Source: Bradyrhizobium sp. CCBAU 53340 (lineage in GTDB: Bacteria > Pseudomonadota > Alphaproteobacteria > Rhizobiales > Xanthobacteraceae). Taken from it: a DNA stretch of 64,000 nt. Made by a program: the position numbers and the translations under genes. Under the pieces are notes generated by a model. That model had not been told where the DNA came from and searched no databases. It saw only the letters and a list, made by a program, of their open reading frames with translations. Below are positions 51,366-59,535 of the stretch, piece by piece. Where the stretch lies: assembly GCF_015291645.1 (NCBI RefSeq), contig NZ_CP030055.1, forward strand, positions 4,960,001 through 5,024,000. Direction: 5' to 3'. Position 1 is the stretch's first letter. Each line of letters begins with the position of its first letter.

Positions 51366-53426
51366 TTAGTGTTGCGGTCTAGCCAGCAACGTGTCGTGCC
51401 CCCAAGCGGTCGCCTGCGACACAGCCGCCACGATCTGACCGGGATCCACCTGGCCGGTGTGAGCGGCCAGATACTGGTTCAGCAGCGCAAAGCTCTGGCT
51501 TGCGAGCGAGGCCATTGCGGCACCCGTCGCAGACGGACGATCCGCCGCAATGATCGGATCGGCAGAGGCCGTTGCCAGGCTGCTGGCCGCCGGGTCGAAA
51601 TGCTGCTGGAGCATCGCAAAGCCCCGGCTGGCCAACCCCGCGATTGCAGCGGCCGTCGGCTGATGATCCGTCGGCTCGATCGTCTGCGACGCGGCCGTCG
51701 TGGTGGCAACAGCCTGATGATCCGTCGCAGTGTGGTGGTCGTGCGACGACGTTGTCGTAGTCGTCTCAGGTCGGGGATCGGTCACGGTGATGGTCTGTGG
51801 CGAGGCCGTCGCGACCGCACCAGTTGAGGGATCCTTCGCGCTTGCCGTCATCGTCAGCGTCGCAACCGGATAACCACCGCCCCTGTAGGTCGACGTCAGC
51901 GTCAGTCCGCTGTCGACCTGCGCGGCCGTCAACGTGATGTTTTTGCCGCTGAACGTCTGACCGTCGAGTTTGTCGGTGATCGTTTCATATTTCGGCAACC
52001 CCGTGATGTTCACGGTCACGGCATCGTTCGAATCGGTCGTCGTCACCTTCGTCCCGAGATCGACGGTACCACCTCTCCCGGCCACCCAGAGCGAGGCGTC
52101 CGCGACGGTGAGGACAGGCGTCGCCACGGCGGGCGGCGGCGGCGTGGTCGGCGTCGTCGGCGTTGTCGTTGACGTCGGGTCGATCTGCAGACCGGAGAAC
52201 GTCTTTACGGCGCCGGCAAGATTGGCAGCGACACCGGAGGCGTCCTTGATCGCCGCTCCGCTCGGGAGATTGACCCCGGTGATGGCGAGCGCCGAGGTGC
52301 CGGTGTCGGTCGAGGCGACCGTGGTCTTGAAGGTGAGCGTGTTCGTGCCGGAACCGCCGGCATAAGTGGCCGTTCCGCCGTCATTGAGCGACAACGTGGG
52401 CGTGCCCGTCACCGTCACGGCTTCGTTGAAGCCGAGCGTCAACGCGATCGTGTCCCCGACGTGCTCGGTGCCCGTTCCCGGAGAAGCCGAGGTCTGCGTC
52501 ACCGCCGGCGTGACCGTTGGGGTGGTGGGCGAGGAGGTGCTGCCCGATGTTGTCGGCGTGCCCCCGCTCACCGCCTTGAGCAATGGAAGGAATTTGTTCA
52601 CGTCCGCATCGAGGGCGCTGATCGTCGTCGCATCATAGGCGTTCTGCTGGATGCGAAGGGCGGTCTGGTCGCCTCCCCGCTCGGTGATGTAGGCGCCGTA
52701 TTGCTGGAGGGCACGGAACACCTCCTGGCCCAGCGGCGAAAGGCCGGACGGCATCGGCGTTCCGGGCGCAATGGCCAGAAGCTGGCCTTCCTGCAAGGGA
52801 GCACCGGCAGTGTAGCCGTCGCTGCCAATGGCGGGGGCTACGTAGCCTGGTGCCAAGAGCGAGTTGTCGACGGCGAGCTGCAGGGCATGATTGATCGTGC
52901 CCGTGTCCGTCTGCGCCTTGACCAGGAGCCCGCCGAGCTCGCTCGAGCCGTCGGCAGATACGCCTGCACCCAGCACGGATGACCAATTATTTTGCGCAGT
53001 GGGTGTCTGGAGGGCGCCCCAACCGGTGCCCGTGACCACGTTCGCCTCGCCATACGCCTGGGCGGTCGCGGTCGTGTTGCTCGTCCAGCTGAATCGCCAG
53101 AAATTATAGGCGATGTCGCCGTCGACGACGATGATCGGGTTGTCAGGATTCGGGTCTGACCCATATCCCGCGCCGCCGCCGCCGGTCGCCCCTACCGGAA
53201 TATGGACGCTGACGGTCCCGGCGGGCCATCCATAGGTCTCGGGAACAGACACCTGCACGACCGGGTCCGACGACGAGGCGACGTAGACCGGAAATAGGTC
53301 CGTCGCGGCGTAGTTCCACCCGGTCGACGTGGGCCAGTTGATCGACGTATATGTCGCTCCGGTGTTGACCTGCTGGTTCCAAAGCGACCCCGACGAAAAC
53401 GGAGTGGATGACAAGTTGAACGACAT
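51366..53426 (-). CDS. Putative type I secretion substrate, large surface protein
   Basis: A 686-residue protein starting at 53426 (MSFNLSSTPFSSGSLWNQQ). No Sec signal. The N-terminal about 150 residues form a Trp/Gly-rich domain (SWTSNTTATAQAYGEANVV). Residues about 310-430 form an Ig-like repeat (GDTIALTLGFNEAVTVTGTP, TLSLNDGGTATYAGGSGTNT), the next about 120 residues a second beta-rich region (AVTVNITGLPKYETITDKL). There is no GGxGxDxUx RTX repeat. The C-terminal 100 residues have a His-rich stretch and two copies of a 20-residue helix motif about 43 residues apart (IAGLASRGFAMLQQHF and MASLASQSFALLNQYL). It heads the secretion operon, so it is presumed to be the exported protein. Confidence 0.75.
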   Translation of the reverse strand: MSFNLSSTPFSSGSLWNQQVNTGATYTSINWPTSTGWNYAATDLFPVYVASSSDPVVQVSVPETYGWPAGTVSVHIPVGATGGGGAGYGSDPNPDNPIIVVDGDIAYNFWRFSWTSNTTATAQAYGEANVVTGTGWGALQTPTAQNNWSSVLGAGVSADGSSELGGLLVKAQTDTGTINHALQLAVDNSLLAPGYVAPAIGSDGYTAGAPLQEGQLLAIAPGTPMPSGLSPLGQEVFRALQQYGAYITERGGDQTALRIQQNAYDATTISALDADVNKFLPLLKAVSGGTPTTSGSTSSPTTPTVTPAVTQTSASPGTGTEHVGDTIALTLGFNEAVTVTGTPTLSLNDGGTATYAGGSGTNTLTFKTTVASTDTGTSALAITGVNLPSGAAIKDASGVAANLAGAVKTFSGLQIDPTSTTTPTTPTTPPPPAVATPVLTVADASLWVAGRGGTVDLGTKVTTTDSNDAVTVNITGLPKYETITDKLDGQTFSGKNITLTAAQVDSGLTLTSTYRGGGYPVATLTMTASAKDPSTGAVATASPQTITVTDPRPETTTTTSSHDHHTATDHQAVATTTAASQTIEPTDHQPTAAAIAGLASRGFAMLQQHFDPAASSLATASADPIIAADRPSATGAAMASLASQSFALLNQYLAAHTGQVDPGQIVAAVSQATAWGHDTLLARPQH

Positions 53427-54461
53427 GCGTACCCTTTCGTTCTGTTTGCTGAGGCTTTGACATTGACAATGGAATTCCACTGCCGCGCATCGCGAAGGCG
53501 CGCGACATACCACGTGCTCGCAACCTCAGGCCGCAAGCAGATTCCAACGCATCGCAGCCTCGGACTGCGAGCGGACTCCAAAGCAGTGGGATTTTTGAAG
53601 GTGCCCCCCGACTGCTGGGTTGGCTGCCTAATGACCAAAAATGGCGAAAAAACTTTCAAAGTGTGATTTATACTCAAGTAGGTAGCGCCCAGCACTTGCC
53701 TCATAAGCGCCTGTATTGCGCCCCGTATCGAACCGGTTGGTTCAAGACACGCACTCGATTTTTCGAGTCAGCTTGTGTCGCGATTGGGAAAGGTACAGCT
53801 GTCCGGTGCCACGGCGGGAACGTCGCGTAGGAAAGTACCTCCGTCTTGGACACTGGCGCCTGCCGCATGTTTCTTGGGCGAATGGTGGCGATAGAAGCGG
53901 AGACGACGCGCCGTCAGCCTTTGCCCGCAAGCGCCAGCGCGTTGCGCATGAAGTGCACGTGGCAACGCTGCGCCGATAAACATGCGATGTGGGCGTTACT
54001 TCTCGATCTGTTTGGAGCAAGTGGCGTTGCCGAGTCCTCTGAGCGGCATGGCGGAGTCATCTTGACGCCAAACAGATTGCGCTCCAGCTGACGCGCAAGG
54101 CTTATTGCGATAAGGCTGAACTCAAGTACGACCTGGACGTTGAACGCGTTGCCGATGCCTGCGCCCAGCATTCGGAAGGGAGGCGAACCGGGTAGCCTAC
54201 CAAGGCGCGCGGTACACGGCGGCAGACCCTTCCATCAGCATCGGGTCCACTTGTTCGCGCTCCTCACCAATAAGATCAGGCGCAGCGTCTATCGCAGCGT
54301 AGCCGCCCTCAGGCCGACGATTTACGATCGCATTCAAACACGCGGACAAGAATTGAAAAGGCGTAGACCAAAAGAGGTACCGCCCCAGATGCATTGACGT
54401 CGGCGACCTCGCGATCGAGCAGTTCACCCGATCCAGCGCCTGGAGGTAATTGCCTCCGCTC
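53427..54461. other. Gap with an IS256 fragment
   Basis: Over 1 kb without an intact gene between the secretion operon and the glycosyltransferase gene. The IS256-type remnant at 53830-53985 is the only thing recognised; the rest, including 54090-54460, shows no family in any frame. The promoter of the secretion operon should lie near 53430-53600. Confidence 0.55.
53830..53985 (-). mobile_element. IS256-family transposase remnant
   Basis: Read leftward: QRCHVHFMRNALALAGKG then, after a stop, RRVVSASIATIRPRNM, EVLSYATFPPWHRTA. This matches the Q-R-C-x-V-H-F-M-R-N signature followed by RRVVSAFIAT and VLAYMTFPAxHR typical of IS256/Mutator-type transposases. Catalytic domains before and after are missing, and an internal stop is present. 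A short, decayed fragment. Confidence 0.72.
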
Positions 54462-55745
54462 TCAGGGAGCATTCGTATTGGCTGGTGTCCCTGCATATGC
54501 AGGTGCGCGCCTCGGCACCAACCGCGCATAGGCGGCCAAAAGGGAACGCTTTCCGACCTCCCATTGAAATTCGCCGTAGGCACGTTTCCTGCCGGAGTTC
54601 CGCATTCGCTCGCGCCCGGCCTCATCCTCAAGCAGCGACACGATTCCTTCGCCGAGCGCCCGCGGCGTCGACTCCGCCACCACCACGCCAGCCTCGCCTG
54701 CATCACCCCTCGCCTGTGCCAAGTCGAACAGGACGAACGGCAGCCCGAGGGCCATGTATTCAAAGACCTTGATCATCGACATTATTACGTTGCAGGCATT
54801 AGGAGGATCCGGAACGACACCGATATCGCAAGCCGCCAGCATGGCGGGAAGCGCATCGCCGGTAATGTAACCGGCAAATTCGACATTGTCGGCAATCCCC
54901 AGTTCACCTGTGAGCGCCCTGACCCGACCTGCTTCCGGCCCATCGCCGATGATCAGGCAGGCGATATCCGTTCGATGCATGCGCTTGACGATGTGTTCCA
55001 TCGCTTTGACCAGGAGATCTACTCCGTCCTGCCCGGCAATCATTCCCACATAGCCGACGAGATATCGAAAGGTCCGCCTGACCGACAGTTCGGGCATGAC
55101 CTGGCTGAAGCGCCCAACATCGGGGACGCTTCTGACGATCCAGACCCTGTCTGGCGGCATCCCGCCTCGCTCCACGGCCTGCTGCTTCAGGGTAGGATTT
55201 GTCGCGAGGACCCCGTCGGCCAAGCGAAACGTCCAGCGTTCGAACAGGAGCAGGAGACGATAAAGGAAATCCTGGCGGCCGAACTTGACCTCATAAAGTT
55301 CGGGCGCGGGATCATGCTGATCAAACAAAAATTTCTTGCCCAAGAAGAACTTGTAAAAAATCGCGATCAAAAAGATCAAGTCCGGCGGATTGCATGCATG
55401 AATAATATCGAACCCATGCCTCTGCGCCACCTTCAACGAGAGAACGAATTGCCAAAAAAGGGCGACGGCATATTCGAGAAGATAAGTCACTGCGCCCGAG
55501 CCTTCGACACCGCGTGGATGGCGGAAGATGTGCACACCGTCTAGCTGCTCGTACGCCTTGTCGTATCCTCTCCCTTTCGGACAAATGACCGAAACGGTGT
55601 AACCAGCCTGGTGCAGCGCTGTGGCCTCCGACCAGACCCGGCGATCAGGCGGCACCGGCAGGTTCTCGACGATGATGAGGACTGCGCCGGGCGGATCACC
55701 TGCCGCAGATGTGTTCGCTGAGAGCCCCATTGCGCCTACCTCCAT
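54462..55745 (-). CDS. GT4-family glycosyltransferase
   Basis: A 427-residue glycosyltransferase from the Met at 55745 (MEVGAMGLSANTSAAGD); other starts at 55730 or further upstream are possible. The N-terminal Rossmann domain has ENLPVPPDRRVWSEATALHQ typical of the WcaI/WbuB branch; the C-terminal nucleotide-sugar domain has GYVGMIAGQDGVDLLVKAM, LIIGDGPE and the motif region SMIKVFEYMALGLPFV, where the Glu contacts the nucleotide sugar. It probably adds a sugar during surface polysaccharide assembly. It stands alone, between an IS fragment and a broken HNH gene. Confidence 0.87.
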   Translation of the reverse strand: MEVGAMGLSANTSAAGDPPGAVLIIVENLPVPPDRRVWSEATALHQAGYTVSVICPKGRGYDKAYEQLDGVHIFRHPRGVEGSGAVTYLLEYAVALFWQFVLSLKVAQRHGFDIIHACNPPDLIFLIAIFYKFFLGKKFLFDQHDPAPELYEVKFGRQDFLYRLLLLFERWTFRLADGVLATNPTLKQQAVERGGMPPDRVWIVRSVPDVGRFSQVMPELSVRRTFRYLVGYVGMIAGQDGVDLLVKAMEHIVKRMHRTDIACLIIGDGPEAGRVRALTGELGIADNVEFAGYITGDALPAMLAACDIGVVPDPPNACNVIMSMIKVFEYMALGLPFVLFDLAQARGDAGEAGVVVAESTPRALGEGIVSLLEDEAGRERMRNSGRKRAYGEFQWEVGKRSLLAAYARLVPRRAPAYAGTPANTNAP

Positions 55746-55904
55746 CAGTGGGAACACGGCGAGCTTTCGTACGAGCCTAACAGGAGCACAATCTCGAGGT
55801 CGCGGTTCAAACCGGAGTAAGCCAAAAGGGGCAAGGTCAATTCGATCCACATGATGCTATTGTAACGAGGCGATGCGAGTTCATCTCGCTTCTCCAACAC
55901 CTGA

Positions 55905-56331
55905 TTGGCCAGCCTGTACCGGCAAACCCGCGCCGCCGCGCTCGAGCATGAGCGTCGCCAAGACGGAGCTCGAGGCGCGGGGTCGCCGCCGGTGATGATC
56001 GACAGCACCGCGGTTTCGCCCCGCCGTGACCCCGCTCTATCAGCACCTTTTGCTGACCGCCGAAAGGAAGTCCTGGCGCTGTGTCGAGAGCGGCGCGATC
56101 GCCAACATCTCCGCTTCATCATCGAACAGCCATGCCTGATGTGCGGCAGGCAGCCCTGCGATCCGCATCATTTGCGCTTTGCCAAGCCCGCGGGCTCGGA
56201 CAAAGTTCAGTGACAAGTTCATCGCCCCGCTCTGCCGCGCCCATCACCGCGAGCTGCATCGCGCCGGAACCGAAGAGGAGTGGTGGTCGCGATCGGGAAT
56301 CGAACCGCTGCAGACGGCACGGACATTGTGA
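55905..56331 (+). pseudogene. HNH-like zinc endonuclease-type protein, frameshifted
   Basis: The first frame reads RERRDRQHLRFIIEQPCLM then CGRQPCDPHHLRFAKP and stops soon after; near 56190-56200 an extra base shifts the frame, after which FSDKFIAPLCRAHHRELHR and WWSRSGIEPL follow in the second frame. Together they make the small C-x2-C...HH...C-x2-HH HNH-like protein common in rhizobia (phage-type recombination enhancer/endonuclease). The frameshift makes it inactive unless it is a sequencing error. Start is uncertain. Confidence 0.65.
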
Positions 56332-56427
56332 CTAGCGACCCACCCAAGTAGCGTAGCTTAGGACGCGCTTACGCTGGACGCGCGAACGCTGGCCGCGTCC
56401 TCCTTGAGGATCGAGCGCCGAGACGAG

Positions 56428-57129
56428 CTATTGATGTGACCCGTTCGTTGAGCTCGCAGAAAATGCACATCGTGTTTCTCGCAGACGCAAGCCCCATGCA
56501 GCGAGCCTCACCAAAGGAGCCGCGATAGCCATTGCGGTGAAGGGGAGATATTCAACGATATGTCGGATCCCACCATGCAAGGGATCTTGCATGAAATCCT
56601 TGAGAAATGCGTAGAGTATGACATTGATGCCGATCGTCCGTAACAGCCGCCACGGCTTCGGACCAAGCATCGTATGTAGGTTTCCAAAGGATAAGAGCGC
56701 GAGAATGAAGGTCAGGGCAGCAACAGGTCCGAAAAAGATGAACACGCCGATAGGCGGCGCGGAGCCGATCCAGCAAAGCCAGCCAACTAGGGCGAGATGA
56801 ACTAGGAGCGCGGCCGCGAATGCGAGGCCAAGTTCCCGACCGAGTTGCTTTAGCGGTAGAAACACTGCACCAAACAGGGTCTGTAACGCTCCTCCGGCAT
56901 ATGCGGCCCAGAACCAAAGAAAAGCCACGCGCGCGGTGGCTGCGAGCGCCACTGAAGTGCCATGAACGCCGGAGCCGCTGGTCGCAAGTATGATGGCCGC
57001 CAAAAACAGATTGGCGCCAAGCGCCGTGCCCATCGACCATTCTGCAGACCTAGATCGCATCTTCCGCGCCTCGGCCCTAGGAGTTTGAGGCGGCCATTCT
57101 CGCAGGCGGTTACGTCTGGGGCAAATCAA
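56428..57129 (-). CDS. Multi-pass membrane protein, weakly ferric-reductase-like
   Basis: A 233-residue (or about 210 from an inner Met) hydrophobic protein with five or six membrane segments: TALGANLFLAAIILATSG, TARVAFLWFWAAYAGGAL, GLAFAAALLVHLALVGWL, IFFGPVAALTFILALLS, WRLLRTIGINVILYAF, YLPFTAMAIAAPLVRLAAW. The pattern LGRELGLAFAAALLVHL ... LLSFGNLHTMLGPKPWRLLRT resembles ferric-reductase-like transmembrane domains, where His residues in HL and LH coordinate heme. I am not certain. It stands alone, with the region before it (57130-57543) holding no gene. Confidence 0.55.
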   Translation of the reverse strand: MICPRRNRLREWPPQTPRAEARKMRSRSAEWSMGTALGANLFLAAIILATSGSGVHGTSVALAATARVAFLWFWAAYAGGALQTLFGAVFLPLKQLGRELGLAFAAALLVHLALVGWLCWIGSAPPIGVFIFFGPVAALTFILALLSFGNLHTMLGPKPWRLLRTIGINVILYAFLKDFMQDPLHGGIRHIVEYLPFTAMAIAAPLVRLAAWGLRLRETRCAFSASSTNGSHQ

Positions 57130-57543
57130 TTAGATAGAATGAGTTCGGCGCCCCACATTGCCGCAGCGACGAGTTTTCCCGAATGCAGCTGTACTGCAGT
57201 CGCTAACCTGCAACAGTCGGCTTAATTCGTCCTGACCTGCCGCAGGCGCGCTGGTAGCGGCGCTGGCCAAGGCGCAATCTGAGAATCCGCTCAAATCGCT
57301 GACGGCGACGACCGAAACGCCTACCTGCGCGAAGGCCAGAGCCAGACTCTTCCGGGCCTCGCTCGGAAGGCCTCGATGTTGGGAGTAATCCCTCCGGGCT
57401 GTTGCGCTCGACCTATTGGAGATAGCTCGGGCTCGATATTCAGTTCAAGCTCTCATACCGGCTTCTCTTTCCTGACAACCCGTCGGCTTGGGCTCGCCAA
57501 CAAGATGGTAAGCGCGTGTCACCCTTCAGGAGTTTGCTCGAAA
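57130..57543. other. Gap without recognised genes
   Basis: 414 bases between the divergent membrane protein gene and the deacetylase-like gene. No frame shows family resemblance; promoters for both genes should be here. Confidence 0.5.
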
Positions 57544-59214
57544 ATGAGCGAGGACGAGACGGTCACCGCCGAAAAGGTAGTAGTCGACGCCTACGTGCAT
57601 CCATCGATCAGCTGGCTTGACCCGGGGATAAAGGATCTCCTGGAGAGTCTTATCCCTGTACGGTTCAAGGACTGCCGGAATCTCCTCGAGCGCCGGCCTG
57701 GGGAAGTTGTGCTCAGCCTTTCCGGGGACGAGAGAGTCGCGGTGGAATTATGGAAACGTCAGGTCCGTCACTTTCACGCGATGCCCCATCGGGTTGAGCG
57801 AGGCGCCAGCGGCAATGGCAGCAACGTCGTGTTCACTGCGTCCAGGCAGCTCAAGCCCCTCCTACGGAACCGGACATTGCGACACGCCGCATTGTCCAAC
57901 GCTCCTGTGCTGCAAGATCCTGGTGGCGAAGTCCTTGCATATTTTGATCGCCGCCCAGTGTGGGTTGAAACAAGAAAACACGGATGCGTTGGCCAGATGG
58001 TTTCTATTCCTCTGCCAGATTTACGACCAGGGGAACAGCCATTGGATTATCTGAATGGTAGCAACTTTATGCAGCTCTTACCCTTGTTGCAGTTCTTAGT
58101 TAAGGAGACTGAAGAAATTGGTTGGAGACACGCGCCACTGCGTGCGTGCTTTACTCTCGATGATCCGAATTTGCGCTTGCCCACATACGGGTTTTTGAAT
58201 TATCGCGAACTTATCGAGCAAGCGCAAAAGCACCACTTTCATGTAGCGCTGGCGACGATACCATTTGACGTTTCGGGTACGCACTCAAACACTGTGAATT
58301 TGATAAGGCACAACCCACAGTGTGTCTCGCTTCTTATTCATGGCAACAATCATACGCGAGCCGAACTGGGCTGGTCTCGCCCACGCGAGCGCTCTTTGGC
58401 AATTTTGAGCCAAAGTCTGTCGAGAATCGAATGGCTGGAAAAAACCACCGCGCTGCGGGTGGACCGGGTGATGGTGCCACCTCACGACGCCTTATCCGAC
58501 AAAATAGCCCCGTTTTTGCTGGGGTTGGGATTCGAAGGCGCCGCACTCGCAATGACAGCTCTACGTGATTGGAACCCCGAAATGGTCAATCGGCCGACTT
58601 TCGGGTTACGAATGGCCGAAATGATGAGCGACGGATTCCCTGTATTGGGGCGAATTGAGCTGTCTGCGGCCTGCGAAGGTGATGCTGTCATCTCCGCGAC
58701 GCTCGGCGCACCGATCATATTCGGTGGGCATCACGAATGTGCGGCTGGAGGTCTTGATCTGTTGTCCGATTGTGCCGCGACGGTGAACTCCTTAGGGGAC
58801 GTGCAGTGGTGCAGCATCGAAACAATACTGCGGTCGAACTACCTTTCTCGGCAGGAGAATTGCAGGCTGTGGATACAACCATACTCCTGCCGCCTTGAGT
58901 TGCGCGTGCCAGAGGGTGTGTCATCAATGATGATAATTGGCCCGCATCGGGTGGATCTCGAAAAAGCTGACGCGTTCCGATTAATTCGAAAGAGCGATGT
59001 TGTCGCCGGAAGGCGAACCGTGCTTGTCCACGCGAACACGCCATTTGACGTGGTGCCCGGGGAGGCTGTTGAGTTGATTTCATCGAATTTAGGTGCGATT
59101 GACTATCGTCACATCAAGACAGCGCGACCGTCTCCGTGGGTGCTGGTCAGGCGACTCCTGTGTGAAGCTCGCGACAGGGGGCGAGCATTCCTACCTGTGG
59201 CGCGCAAGGCATGA
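57544..59214 (+). CDS. Polysaccharide-deacetylase-like protein (NodB-fold, DUF2334-like)
   Basis: A 556-residue protein started at the ATG at 57544 (MSEDETVTAEKVVVDAYV). Residues about 195-345 resemble the NodB/CE4 fold: CFTLDDPNLRLPTYGFLNYR provides the Asp-Asp metal-site motif, LLIHGNNHTRAEL the H-x3-H zinc ligands, and VMVPPHDALSDKIAPFL a following conserved His. The C-terminal part (about 430-540) is a beta-rich segment without a family. It probably acts on an acetylated or N-linked polysaccharide, or on a glycolipid. No signal peptide is evident, so it may be cytosolic. Next gene downstream is broken off by an IS110 fragment. Confidence 0.68.
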   Translation: MSEDETVTAEKVVVDAYVHPSISWLDPGIKDLLESLIPVRFKDCRNLLERRPGEVVLSLSGDERVAVELWKRQVRHFHAMPHRVERGASGNGSNVVFTASRQLKPLLRNRTLRHAALSNAPVLQDPGGEVLAYFDRRPVWVETRKHGCVGQMVSIPLPDLRPGEQPLDYLNGSNFMQLLPLLQFLVKETEEIGWRHAPLRACFTLDDPNLRLPTYGFLNYRELIEQAQKHHFHVALATIPFDVSGTHSNTVNLIRHNPQCVSLLIHGNNHTRAELGWSRPRERSLAILSQSLSRIEWLEKTTALRVDRVMVPPHDALSDKIAPFLLGLGFEGAALAMTALRDWNPEMVNRPTFGLRMAEMMSDGFPVLGRIELSAACEGDAVISATLGAPIIFGGHHECAAGGLDLLSDCAATVNSLGDVQWCSIETILRSNYLSRQENCRLWIQPYSCRLELRVPEGVSSMMIIGPHRVDLEKADAFRLIRKSDVVAGRRTVLVHANTPFDVVPGEAVELISSNLGAIDYRHIKTARPSPWVLVRRLLCEARDRGRAFLPVARKA

Positions 59215-59535
59215 GAGATGCCGATCGCCGGAGAGAAGACCTGAACATGCGCAAATCTGGTCCGCTGAGCCCGAGGATTTGTCAGGCGGCCCTCCTCGCC
59301 CAGCTCGGCATGGTGACCGAGCACCTCAACCGACACTAGATGCGGTAATGGGCCCGGCTCCGGAGCAAGGGGTCATGATGGTGGCTGTCCCCCGATAAAT
59401 GATGAAACGGGGGCACGACTTGAGTCGGCCCTAAGCATCTGGAGACGGAGGACAGCCGTGGAGAATTATGCCGGAATCGACGTGTCATTGGAACTGTCGA
59501 GCGTGTGTGTTGTGGACGCCCAGGGTAAGATCCAT
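59215..59535. other. Gap with IS110 fragment between deacetylase-like and fusion genes
   Basis: 321 bases. The last part is the IS110 remnant described separately; the first 120 bases have no recognisable gene. Confidence 0.6.
59458..59535 (+). mobile_element. IS110-family transposase remnant (N-terminus)
   Basis: The reading frame starts at 59458 with MENYAGIDVSLELSSVCVV then DAQGKIH, the characteristic N-terminus of IS110-type (DEDD) transposases with the Asp of GIDVS in the active-site strand. After about 26 codons the similarity ends abruptly at about 59533, where the fusion gene's 3' end begins. The element has lost most of its coding region. Confidence 0.78.
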
